Of a stretch of 38,807 nt of DNA, positions 29,786 through 38,379 are shown piece after piece. The stretch spans positions 1-38,807 of the forward strand of contig PUKW01000048.1 in assembly GCA_003550665.1 (NCBI GenBank), written 5' to 3'. Below the pieces are notes generated by a model. That model had not been told where the DNA came from. It ran no database searches and saw only the letters and a list, made by a program, of their open reading frames with translations. Position numbers and translations under genes: made by a program. This DNA is from Paracoccaceae bacterium (GTDB lineage: Bacteria > Pseudomonadota > Alphaproteobacteria > Rhodobacterales > Rhodobacteraceae). How positions within the stretch are numbered: the stretch's first letter is position 1; each line of letters starts with the position of its first letter.

Positions 29786-30633
29786 CCCTGCAGATACAGC
29801 AAGGCGGTGAGGTCGCCGTGATTGATGCGCAGATCGCATTCGGCGGCGACGGCGGGCTTGGCGTGCAGCGCCACGCCCGCGCCCGCTGCATGGAGCATCG
29901 ACAGATCGTTCGCCCCGTCGCCCACCGCCATGATCTGCTCCGGCGCCAGCCCCAGCCGCGCCGCCGTGGCCTGCAGCGCCTCGAGCTTGGCCTGCCGCCC
30001 GAGGATCGGCTCGGCGACGGTACCGGTCAGCCGGCCGTTCTCGACATGAAGGGTGTTGGCCTGATGCGCGTCAAAGCCGAGCCAGCCCGCCACCGCACCG
30101 GTGAAGGCGGTGAACCCCCCCGACACCAGCAGCGTATGCGCCCCGTTCGCGCGCATCGTCGCCACGAGTTCGCGCCCGCCCGGCGCGAGGGTGATGCGCT
30201 CGCCGAGAACGCGGTCGATCATCCCGGCGTCGAGCCCTTCGAGCGCGGCGACCCGCTCGCGCAGGGCGTCCTCGAAATCGACCTCGCCATTCATCGCGCG
30301 GCGGGTGACCGCGGCGACGGCGTCGCCCACACCTGCGGCGTCGGCGAGCTCGTCGATACATTCCTGCCCGATCATGGTCGAGTCCATGTCCGCGAGCAGG
30401 GCGCGCTTGCGCCGGCCCTCGGCGGGCTGCACGGCGAGGTCGATCCCCCGCGCCTGATGCTCCGCCCAGACCGCCTCGCGGGCATCGGGCAGGGCGGGCA
30501 GGTCGAATTCGGCGGCGATGCCGGGCGCCAGCCAGCGCACCGGGCCACCGCTCCAGTCGCGGCGAAGCGCCGCGACGGCGGCCGTGTCGAGATGCGGGGT
30601 TGCCGGGTCGGTGATCAGGGTGGCGATGTGCAT
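29755..30633 (-). CDS. serB: Phosphoserine phosphatase SerB
   Basis: KRALLADMDSTMIGQECIDELADAAGVGDAVAAVTRRAMNGEVDFEDALRERV; LLVSGGFTAFTGAVA; AVGDGANDLSML. Confidence 0.96.
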   Translation of the reverse strand: MHIATLITDPATPHLDTAAVAALRRDWSGGPVRWLAPGIAAEFDLPALPDAREAVWAEHQARGIDLAVQPAEGRRKRALLADMDSTMIGQECIDELADAAGVGDAVAAVTRRAMNGEVDFEDALRERVAALEGLDAGMIDRVLGERITLAPGGRELVATMRANGAHTLLVSGGFTAFTGAVAGWLGFDAHQANTLHVENGRLTGTVAEPILGRQAKLEALQATAARLGLAPEQIMAVGDGANDLSMLHAAGAGVALHAKPAVAAECDLRINHGDLTALLYLQGYARDDFAAS

Positions 30634-30676
30634 GTGCGGTCCGTGTCGCTGTCTCTGCGGTTTGCGGGGCCTTGGG

Positions 30677-30780
30677 GCGCGTCGCCGTCATCCGGGTCCG
30701 CGCCCCGCCTTCCGGCCTGCCGGACCCGGATTCTCGAAGAGCGCGGAACCGTCCCCCGCCGTGTCGCGACATGCTCTAGG
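30677..30780. repeat. Interspersed intergenic repeat, copy 2 (diverged)
   Basis: Ungapped alignment to 23460-23563 (both 104 nt) gives about 66/104 identities by hand count; shared GCGCGTCGC start and ACATGCT(T/C)TAGG end. Confidence 0.6.
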
Positions 30781-30899
30781 ACGATTCTCCCCCCGGCACC
30801 AGTGCGCGTGGATGCATGACCCTCCGCCCGCCGTGACGGCTTTTCTCTCGCGCAAGCACCGGCTACCCTCCGCGTTCCGCAGCTGTATCGCAGACCCGC

Positions 30900-31541
30900 A
30901 TGGCCACATCCGCCGACATCGCTTACGCGCGCATTCGAGACGGCGTCCTCGACGGGCGCTATCCGCCGGGCAGCGCGCTGCGCGAGGAGCAGCTCGCGGC
31001 GGATCTGGGCGTCAGCCGCACACCGGTGCGCGAGGCGCTCCGGCGGCTGAATGCCGAGGCCCTGGTCGAGTTCGAGGCCAATCATGGCGCCCGCGTGGCG
31101 CGTTGGTCGCCCGCCGATATCCGCGAGACCTTCGATCTGCGCGCGATGCTGGAGGGTCACGCCTGCAGCCTGGCGGCGCAGGGACGCAGCGCCGCCCAGC
31201 TCGCCGAGCTGCAACGGCTTGCCGACGCGATGAGCGCGGCGCATGCCGACGCGGCCGGGATCGAACGGATCGCCGAGCAGAATCGCCGGTTTCACGACCT
31301 GATCCTCGAGGCCAGCGGAACCCGGCAATTGCCGCGCATCGTCGGGCGGATCGTGGATGTGCCGCTGGTGCTGCGCACCTTCCTGCAATACAGCCCCGCC
31401 GCGCTCGCGCGCAGCCTCGCCCATCATCACGAGATCACCGCCGCGCTGCACGCCCGTGACGGGGACTGGGCGCGCGCGGTGATGGAGGCACATATCCGCG
31501 CGGCGCGCGCCGCGTTGCTCGGCAACGACGCGCCCGACTGA
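30900..31541 (+). CDS. GntR family transcriptional regulator (FCD subfamily)
   Basis: IAYARIRDGVLDGRYPPGSALREEQLAADLGVSRTPVREALRRLNAEALVEF wHTH; FCD-type C-terminus with FHDLILEASG and HHHEITAALHARD. Confidence 0.92.
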   Translation: MATSADIAYARIRDGVLDGRYPPGSALREEQLAADLGVSRTPVREALRRLNAEALVEFEANHGARVARWSPADIRETFDLRAMLEGHACSLAAQGRSAAQLAELQRLADAMSAAHADAAGIERIAEQNRRFHDLILEASGTRQLPRIVGRIVDVPLVLRTFLQYSPAALARSLAHHHEITAALHARDGDWARAVMEAHIRAARAALLGNDAPD

Positions 31542-31549
31542 AGCGCGCA

Positions 31550-32479
31550 TCACCGATCGCGCGGCACGGGTGGCGGAAACACCCCGGCACGGCCGAGCAG
31601 CCCGGGCGGCGCGTGTCCGAGCTGTTCACCCAGCCACGCGGCCGCTGCCACCGCGGCATCGAGGTCGATCCCGGGCAGGTGACCCATGCGCTGCAGCATG
31701 TAGCTCAAATCCTCGGTGGGGATGTTGCCGGTCGCGGCGGGCGCGAAGGGGCAGCCGCCGAAGCCGCCAAGGCTCGCATCGAGGGCCGTGACCCCACAGG
31801 AGAGCGCCGCGGCGGCATTGGCGAGCCCCGTATTGCGGGTGTTGTGAAGATGCGCCCGCAGCGCGACCCCGGGCGCCGCCGCTTCGACGAGCGCGAAGCG
31901 CTGCGCAACGTCCGAGGGTGCGGCCACACCGATCGTGTCGGCCAGCGCGATCTCGTCGGGCAGATCATCGCCCAGCTGCGCGACAAGGCGCGCCGGTGCA
32001 TCCGGGGCGATTTCGCCCTCGAAAGGGCAGCCGAACGCGGCGCCGATGGTCAGCGTGCCGGGTATCCCCGCCGCGCGCAGCAGCCCGCGCACCTCGCGCC
32101 ACTGTGCGAGGGTCCGGGCGATATCGCAGCCCTGATTGCGGCGGTTGAAGGTCTCGCTGGCCACGACGACGAAGTTGATCTCGTCGACGGCGGCCGCGAT
32201 CGCCCGTTCGGCGCCCTTCAGGTTGAGCGCGAGAGCCGAGAGACTCACACCCGGGGCGTGCGCATTTCGCGCCCGCGCAGCGGCGATGACCTCCGCGGCG
32301 CCCGCCATTTGCGGCACGCGCTTCGGATTGACGAAGCTAGCCGCCTCGATTCGGCGCAACCCCGCTTGCCGGGCCTGCGCGATCAGCTCGGCGCGGCTTT
32401 CGGGCGCAAGGCTGACGGCTTCGTTCTGCAAGCCGTCGCGCGGCGCAACTTCGACGATATGGATCGGGCGGGCAGGCAA
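31550..32479 (-). CDS. Hydroxymethylglutaryl-CoA lyase-like enzyme
   Basis: PIHIVEVAPRDGLQNEAVSLAPESRAELIAQARQAGLRRIEAASFVNPKRVPQMAGAAEV; GGCPFAPAATGNIPTEDL. TTG start at 32479 chosen because GGAGG lies 6 nt upstream. Confidence 0.88.
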   Translation of the reverse strand: MPARPIHIVEVAPRDGLQNEAVSLAPESRAELIAQARQAGLRRIEAASFVNPKRVPQMAGAAEVIAAARARNAHAPGVSLSALALNLKGAERAIAAAVDEINFVVVASETFNRRNQGCDIARTLAQWREVRGLLRAAGIPGTLTIGAAFGCPFEGEIAPDAPARLVAQLGDDLPDEIALADTIGVAAPSDVAQRFALVEAAAPGVALRAHLHNTRNTGLANAAAALSCGVTALDASLGGFGGCPFAPAATGNIPTEDLSYMLQRMGHLPGIDLDAAVAAAAWLGEQLGHAPPGLLGRAGVFPPPVPRDR

Positions 32480-32496
32480 CCGGTCCCTCCGCAAAT

Positions 32497-32508
32497 ATGT
32501 ATACAATA
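32497..32508. promoter_or_regulatory. Operator-like site 1 (candidate GntR/FCD site)
   Basis: ATGTATACAATA (reverse TATTGTATACAT) containing the perfect palindrome TGTATACA; 17 nt before the lyase start codon. Confidence 0.5.
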
Positions 32509-32613
32509 GGATGGCGAATTTCACGCCGTCAACCGGCCCGGACCGACGGCATCGCGCATTTCCCGATACCGGGCCGGAAAAAGACAATTGACATCGGCGC
32601 CGTCAGCGGCACG

Positions 32614-32625
32614 ATGTATGCAATA
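32614..32625. promoter_or_regulatory. Operator-like site 2 (candidate GntR/FCD site)
   Basis: ATGTATGCAATA, 11/12 identical to site 1, 17 nt before the CoA-transferase start codon; flanked by CACGAT...ATCGTG inverted arms (32610-32615 / 32625-32630). Confidence 0.5.
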
Positions 32626-32642
32626 TCGTGGGGAGGAGACCC

Positions 32643-33848
32643 ATGTCCGGAAGCGATGAAAGCGCCCTGCAAGGGCTGCGGGTGATCGAGATGGGCCAGC
32701 TGCTCGCGGGGCCGTTCTGCGGCCAGCTGCTCGCGGATTTCGGCGCCGAGGTTATCAAGATCGAACCGCCCGGCAAGGGCGACCCAATGCGCGAATGGGG
32801 GCGCGAGAAGCCGCACGGGCAGTCGCTCTGGTGGCCGGTGATCGCGCGCAACAAGAAGTCCCTCACCCTCGATCTGCGCACCGAGGCGGGTCAGGATGTC
32901 GTGCGCGATCTCGCGCGCGGGTCGGATATCGTGCTGGAGAATTTCCGCCCCGGCACGATGGAACGCTGGGGCCTCGGCTACGAGGCGCTCAGCGAGCTGA
33001 ACCCGCGGCTCATCATGGTGCGCGTGTCGGGATTCGGCCAGACGGGGCCGTATTCCCACCATGCCGGCTTCGGCGCGATCGGCGAGGCGATGGGCGGGCT
33101 GCGCCACGTCGTCGGCAGCCCGGACCGGCCGCCGAGCCGCATGGGCATCTCCATCGGCGACAGCCTCGCGGCGACCTTCGCGGCGCTGGGTGCCATGATG
33201 GCGCTGCATGCCCGCCACCGCACCGGGCGTGGCCAGGTCGTGGACAGCGCGATCTACGAGGCGGTGCTCACGATGATGGAATCGCTGATCACCGAATACG
33301 ACAAGGCGGGATACATCCGCGAGCGCACCGGGGCGATCCTGCCCAAGGTTGCGCCGTCCAACGTCTACCCGACGGCCGATGGCTCCGGGATCCTCATCGC
33401 CGGCAACCAGGACACGGTGTTCAAGCGGCTCGCGGAGGCGATGGGGCAGCCCGAGCTCGCGGATGACCCGCGCTACGCTACCCACACCGCGCGCGGCGCG
33501 CACCAGGAGGAGCTCGACGCGCTCATCGCGGAGTGGACCGGCGGCAAGGGCGCGGACGATGTGCTCGCCCTGATGAACGATAACGGCATTCCGGCCGGAC
33601 GGATCTACCGCGCGCCCGAGATGCTGGAGGACGCGCATTTCAAGGCGCGCGAGGCGATCGTGCGGGTGATGCACCCGCAACTCGGCGAGCTCGCGATGCA
33701 GAATGTCGCGCCGCGCCTGTCCGACACCCCCGGCGCGGTGCGCCACCCCGGACCCGCGCTCGGCGAGCATACCGAGGCGGTGCTCACCGGGGTGCTCGGT
33801 TATGATGCGGCGCGCGTCGCCCGCTTGCGGGGGGCGGGCGTGATCTGA
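32643..33848 (+). CDS. CaiB/BaiF family (family III) CoA-transferase
   Basis: LQGLRVIEMGQLLAGPFCGQLLADFGAEVIKIEPPGKGDPMREWG; NKKSLTLDLRTEAGQDVVRDLARGSDIVLENFRPGTMERWGLGYE; GGAGGA ribosome site before 32643. Confidence 0.95.
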   Translation: MSGSDESALQGLRVIEMGQLLAGPFCGQLLADFGAEVIKIEPPGKGDPMREWGREKPHGQSLWWPVIARNKKSLTLDLRTEAGQDVVRDLARGSDIVLENFRPGTMERWGLGYEALSELNPRLIMVRVSGFGQTGPYSHHAGFGAIGEAMGGLRHVVGSPDRPPSRMGISIGDSLAATFAALGAMMALHARHRTGRGQVVDSAIYEAVLTMMESLITEYDKAGYIRERTGAILPKVAPSNVYPTADGSGILIAGNQDTVFKRLAEAMGQPELADDPRYATHTARGAHQEELDALIAEWTGGKGADDVLALMNDNGIPAGRIYRAPEMLEDAHFKAREAIVRVMHPQLGELAMQNVAPRLSDTPGAVRHPGPALGEHTEAVLTGVLGYDAARVARLRGAGVI

Positions 33849-33910
33849 CACCATCCGTTGCCCCGAGCGGCACCAGCTACGACGATCATGCAGTCAGGGA
33901 GGAGACGATC

Positions 33911-34885
33911 ATGACGAAGACCGGAGTGTGGGCGGCCACGGCCGCAGCGGCGGCGGCGCTGTCGGCCGGCAGCGCCGCACAGGCGCAGGAGGACATCACC
34001 GTGACCCATTGGGGCGTGCTGATGTATGGCGCGCCCTACGCGATCGCGATGGATCAGGGCTTTTTCGAGGAGGCGGGCGTCGAGATCGGCGACATCCTGA
34101 CCTCCTCGGGCGGCGGCACGACGGTGCGCAACGTGCTCTCGGGCGATCTGCTCTACGGCGAGACGAGCCTCGCCGCGGCGGTCTCGGCGCATCTGTCCGG
34201 GCGCGAGATCGTCATCACCAATACCGGCGCCGATACCGTGGCCGATATTCTCTGGGTCGCGATGCCCGACAGCGACATCGAGTCCATAGAGGATTTCGAG
34301 GGCAAGCGCATCGCCTATACGCGCCCGCAATCGGTCACCGACATGACGCTGCGCATGGCGCTCGACGAGGCGGGAATCTCGTCCGATGACGTCGAGCTCA
34401 TCGCCGCGGGCGGGATTGGTGACGGGCTGACCATGCTCGAACAGGACGGCGCCGACGCCGTGCCGATCCTCGAGCCCGTCTGGGCCGCCAACCGCGACAA
34501 TTACAAGGCGGTGCTGGAGCTCGACGAGGCGCTGCCGCGCATCAGTCAGACCGTCGGCATCACCACGCGCGAGATGGCCGAGCAGAAGCCCGACGAGCTT
34601 CGCGCGCTGATCGAGGGGCGGCGCATGGGCGTGCAGTTCATCCAGGAGAACCCCGAGGAGGCCGCGCGCATCTTCGCCGAGGCCTATGAGAGCGATGTCG
34701 AGGTGATGGAAACCGCCGTCAACGCGATGCTCGATATCGATTACTGGTCCGAGGGCGGGTTCAACTTCGAGCAGATGGACCGCAAGATGCAGGGGCTGCG
34801 GCTCGTGGACGTGATCGACGAGGATGTCGACTGGTCTGAGGTCGTCGATGAGAGCTTCCTGCCCGAAGATCTGCGCAGCGAGTGA
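33911..34885 (+). CDS. ABC transporter substrate-binding protein (NMT1/SsuA-like)
   Basis: Signal peptide; ITVTHWGVLMYGAPYAIAMDQGFFEEAGVEIGDILTSSGGGTTVRNVLSGDLLYGETSLAAAVSA. Confidence 0.88.
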   Translation: MTKTGVWAATAAAAAALSAGSAAQAQEDITVTHWGVLMYGAPYAIAMDQGFFEEAGVEIGDILTSSGGGTTVRNVLSGDLLYGETSLAAAVSAHLSGREIVITNTGADTVADILWVAMPDSDIESIEDFEGKRIAYTRPQSVTDMTLRMALDEAGISSDDVELIAAGGIGDGLTMLEQDGADAVPILEPVWAANRDNYKAVLELDEALPRISQTVGITTREMAEQKPDELRALIEGRRMGVQFIQENPEEAARIFAEAYESDVEVMETAVNAMLDIDYWSEGGFNFEQMDRKMQGLRLVDVIDEDVDWSEVVDESFLPEDLRSE

Positions 34886-34897
34886 GGGAGGCGGCAC

Positions 34898-35728
34898 TTG
34901 GCCGGTGAGATACACGCACGCCTGAGCGGCGTCACGCGCGTCTACCCGGCGGTGGCGGGCAACCCGCCCGTGCACGCGCTGGGTCCGATCGACCTGGAAC
35001 TGCGCCGCGGTGAGTTCTTCTCCATCGTCGGCCCTTCGGGCTGCGGCAAGTCCACCTGCATGGACGTGCTCGCCGGGCTTTCGCCGCCGAGCGAGGGGGA
35101 GGTCGCGTTCGAGGGCAAGCCGGTCAAGGGCAACGTGCCCGACGGGGTCGGCGCGGTGTTTCAGGAGGATGCGTCCTTTCCCTGGCTCACCGTGTCCGAC
35201 AACGTCGCGTTCGGGCTGCGCCGGCAGGGCGTCGATGGCGCCGAGATCGCCAAGCGGGTGGCGTATGCGCTCGGTTTCATGGGTCTGCGCGATTTCGCGC
35301 AGGCCTACCCGGCGCAGCTTTCCGGCGGCATGCGCCAGCGGGTGTGCATCGCGCGCACGCTGGTGCTGCAGCCGCGGCTGATCCTGCTCGACGAGCCCTT
35401 CGGCGCGCTCGATGCCCAGACCCGGCTGCTGATGGGGGACGAGCTTCTGCGGCTGTGGCGCGAAACCGGCGCCACGGTGCTGCTGATCACCCATGCGCTC
35501 GATGAGGCGACGATGCTGTCGGACCGGATTGGCGCGATGTCGGCGCGGCCGGGCCGGTTTCTGGAGACGATCGAGACCGGATGGCCGCGCGATCGCGACT
35601 CGAGCATGCTCGAGGGCGAGACCTTCGGCCATATCACGGGCCGGCTGTGGCAGATGCTGCGCGCGGAGTCGAAGGCGGCGATGGGCTACGGGTCCGAGCC
35701 GGGGCAGGCCGACCGGGAGGCGGGATGA
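34898..35728 (+). CDS. ABC transporter ATP-binding protein (SsuB/TauB-like)
   Basis: FFSIVGPSGCGKSTCMDVLAGL; QLSGGMRQRVCIARTLVLQPRLILLDEPFGALDAQTR; TTG start in the ORF track. Confidence 0.93.
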   Translation: MAGEIHARLSGVTRVYPAVAGNPPVHALGPIDLELRRGEFFSIVGPSGCGKSTCMDVLAGLSPPSEGEVAFEGKPVKGNVPDGVGAVFQEDASFPWLTVSDNVAFGLRRQGVDGAEIAKRVAYALGFMGLRDFAQAYPAQLSGGMRQRVCIARTLVLQPRLILLDEPFGALDAQTRLLMGDELLRLWRETGATVLLITHALDEATMLSDRIGAMSARPGRFLETIETGWPRDRDSSMLEGETFGHITGRLWQMLRAESKAAMGYGSEPGQADREAG

Positions 35729-36474
35729 CGCGGCTCGCCTGGATCCGCCTCGCCATCGTGTTCGCCGCCTTCGCGGTGCTGGAATGGCTGGTGCAGTCGG
35801 GGCGGATATCAACGCACACGATGATACCGCCCACCGCGATGGTCACCGAGCTGTGGGCGCTGCTGGCCTCGGGGGAACTCACCGGTGATCTCGTGCAGAC
35901 GTTGAGCAATGTCGCGATTGCCTGCCTGCTCTCGGTGACGGTCGGGTTCGCGACGGGGGCGGGGGTGCACGCCGTCCCGCGGCTGCGCCGGGCACTCGAT
36001 CCGTTCCTGACGACCTATTACGCCGTGCCGTTCTTCGTCTTCTATCCGCTGCTGGTGTTCATCTTCGGGATGAACAACCTGCCGATGATCGCGATCGGCT
36101 TCATGTTCGCCGTCGTGGCGATGATCATCAATACGCTCAACGGGCTCGACAAGATCCCGCGGGTCTATGCGAAGGTCGCGCGCATGCACCAGATGGGCCG
36201 GCTCGCCACCGCGCTGCGCGTCCAGATCCCGGCGGCGATGCCCAACCTCTTCACCGGGCTGAAGCTGAGCGTCGCGTATTCCTTCATCGGCGTGATCGCG
36301 GCCGAGTTCATCCTCGCGCCGGGGGGGCTGGGATACGCCATTTCCTTTGCCTATGACAACTTCGACAACGAGACGATGTATGCGCTAATGCTGTTCATCC
36401 TCGTGCTCGTGACCGCGATCAACATGACCCTGCACAGCATCGAGCAGCGCCTTCTGCGCCGCCAGGGTCTTTGA
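35725..36474 (+). CDS. ABC transporter permease (SsuC/TauC-like)
   Basis: MTRLAWIRLAIVFAAFAVLEWLVQSGRI...; BPD permease-type ATALRVQIPAAMPNLFTGLKLSVAYSFIGVIAAEFI; ATG overlaps the ATPase stop. Confidence 0.92.
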   Translation: MTRLAWIRLAIVFAAFAVLEWLVQSGRISTHTMIPPTAMVTELWALLASGELTGDLVQTLSNVAIACLLSVTVGFATGAGVHAVPRLRRALDPFLTTYYAVPFFVFYPLLVFIFGMNNLPMIAIGFMFAVVAMIINTLNGLDKIPRVYAKVARMHQMGRLATALRVQIPAAMPNLFTGLKLSVAYSFIGVIAAEFILAPGGLGYAISFAYDNFDNETMYALMLFILVLVTAINMTLHSIEQRLLRRQGL

Positions 36475-36489
36475 ACGGGCCGGGGGACC

Positions 36490-37236
36490 ATGACGCGCAA
36501 TACGACCTATGCACTCGACATCGCGCTGGTGATCGCCGGGATCCTCGTGATCTGGCAGCTGCTGCACATGGGCGCCGGCGATGTGGCGATCTCATCGCCC
36601 GCCGCGACCGCGCTGCGCGCGGGCGAGCTGCTGGCCTCGCCGGGGTTCTGGCCGCACGCCGCCGAGACCGGGCTGGCGCTGCTTTACGCGCTGATCATCG
36701 CGGTGCTGATCGGGCTTGGCGTGGGCACGCTTCTAGGCGCGCACCGCCTGTCGGGCGCGGTGGCCGAGCCGATCCTCGTCGCGCTCTATTCGCTGCCCAA
36801 GATCACGCTCTACCCCGTCATCCTGCTCGTCTTCGGGTTGGGGCTGGAGGCGAAGGTCGCCTTCGGCGCGATCCATGGCGTGATCCCGGTGACGATTTTC
36901 ACCATGAACGCCGTCAAGAACATCAACCCGGTCTTCCTGCGCACCAGCCGCGTGCTCGGCATGGGGCCGATGCAGACCGCGACGCATATCCTGGTGCCAG
37001 CGACGCTGCCCGAGATCGTCTCGGGCCTGCGGGTCGGGTTTTCGCTGACCCTGCTCGGGGTGATCATCGGCGAACTCTTCGCGTCGCATCGGGGCATGGG
37101 CTTTCTGGTGATGCGCGCGATCGGCACACATGACGTCGTCACCATGATGGCGGTGACGCTGATCCTTGCCGTGGCCGCCGTCCTGATCGCCTCGACGCTG
37201 CTCTATATCGACAACCGGCTGCACCGCCGCGTCTGA
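36490..37236 (+). CDS. ABC transporter permease (SsuC/TauC-like), second subunit
   Basis: GVGTLLGAHRLSGAVAEPILVALYSLPKITLYPVILLVFGLGLEAKVAFG; ATHILVPATLPEIVSGLRVGFSLTLLGVIIGELFAS. Confidence 0.92.
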   Translation: MTRNTTYALDIALVIAGILVIWQLLHMGAGDVAISSPAATALRAGELLASPGFWPHAAETGLALLYALIIAVLIGLGVGTLLGAHRLSGAVAEPILVALYSLPKITLYPVILLVFGLGLEAKVAFGAIHGVIPVTIFTMNAVKNINPVFLRTSRVLGMGPMQTATHILVPATLPEIVSGLRVGFSLTLLGVIIGELFASHRGMGFLVMRAIGTHDVVTMMAVTLILAVAAVLIASTLLYIDNRLHRRV

Positions 37237-37275
37237 GCGGTCGCGTTTCTTCGCATTCATGCGCCGCCTTCAGAC
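37235..37275. repeat. Possible partial copy of the interspersed repeat
   Basis: TGAGCGGTCGCGTTTCTTCGCATTCATGCGCCGCCTTCAGAC resembles AGAGCGCGTCGCGTTCATTTGCATTCTCGCGCCGCCCTCTAAC of copy 1. Confidence 0.4.
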
Positions 37276-38366
37276 CCGGCGGGGTCCGCTTGCTGCCGGG
37301 CGACATGGTCGCGCGCCACCGACATGGATTTGACGATGGCGTGGACGGGGTCGCCGGGGCGCAGGCGCATCTGCTCGACGGCGCGGCGGGTGATGCGCGC
37401 GACGATCTCCTGATCGCCCAGCGCGACATGGACCATGACCTCTAGCCCCGCGCCGGGCACGATCCGCGCCACGGTTCCGGCGAGAATGTTCTGCGCCGAG
37501 AGCCCCTCGGGCCGGCCGCGCGACAGGATCACGTCATGCGCCATGATGCGCATGCGCAGCCGCGTGCCCGGCGCCGCCGCGACGGTCGGCAGAAACAGCG
37601 GCCCCGTTGCCGCGTCGAGCCGGGTCAGCCCGTCGGACAGGTGCTCGGCCACGGTCGCGGGCAGCATCGCCGCGAGCTCGCGGATGCCCATGGCGCGCAG
37701 CGCGTCGGGGTCGGCCATGACCTCTGCGGTGGTGCCCGCGCGCACGATGCGGCCGGCATCGAGCACCACCATCCGGTCGGCGAGCATCTGCGCCTCGTTG
37801 ACGTCATGCGTCACGAGCACGACCGGCATCTCCAGATGGGCGCGCAGCGCGATGATCTCGTCGTGGAGCTTTTCGCGCGTGGCGCGGTCGACGGCCGAGA
37901 AGGGCTCGTCGAGCAGGAGCGCCTTCGGCCGGCGCGCGAGCGCGCGCGCCAGCGCCACGCGCTGCTGCTGCCCGCCTGAAAGCTGCGCCGGGTGGCGATC
38001 GGCGAGACCATGCAGGTTGACGAGATCGAGGATGCGCGCGGCCTCGGCCGCATCCTTCCGATCCATTGCCGCCATCACGTTCTGCGCTGCGGTCATGTGT
38101 GGAAACAGGGCGTAGCTCTGGAACACGATGCCGAGGCGGCGCCGGTGGATGGGGACATCCAGCCCCGCCTGCGTGTCGAGCCAGGCAACACCGTCCACCG
38201 CGACACGCGCGCGCTGCGGCCGCCACAGCCCCGCGATGGTGCGCAGCAGCGTCGTCTTGCCCGCGCCGGAATGGCCGACCAGCGCCAGAAGCTCGCCCGG
38301 CGCGACGCGGAACGCCGCATCGAGCGGGATCGGGCTCTCGGCCTGCGCCATCACCTCGAGCGTCAT
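37257..38366 (-). CDS. modC: Molybdate ABC transporter ATP-binding protein ModC
   Basis: GELLALVGHSGAGKTTLLRTIAGLWRPQ; LSGGQQQRVALARALARRPKALLLDEPFSAVD; C-terminal TOBE-like domain (RITRRAVEQMRLRPGDPVHAIVKSMSV). Start MTLEVMAQ at 38366. Confidence 0.85.
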   Translation of the reverse strand: MTLEVMAQAESPIPLDAAFRVAPGELLALVGHSGAGKTTLLRTIAGLWRPQRARVAVDGVAWLDTQAGLDVPIHRRRLGIVFQSYALFPHMTAAQNVMAAMDRKDAAEAARILDLVNLHGLADRHPAQLSGGQQQRVALARALARRPKALLLDEPFSAVDRATREKLHDEIIALRAHLEMPVVLVTHDVNEAQMLADRMVVLDAGRIVRAGTTAEVMADPDALRAMGIRELAAMLPATVAEHLSDGLTRLDAATGPLFLPTVAAAPGTRLRMRIMAHDVILSRGRPEGLSAQNILAGTVARIVPGAGLEVMVHVALGDQEIVARITRRAVEQMRLRPGDPVHAIVKSMSVARDHVARQQADPAGSEGGA

Positions 38367-38379
38367 CGCGCCGCGCCCG

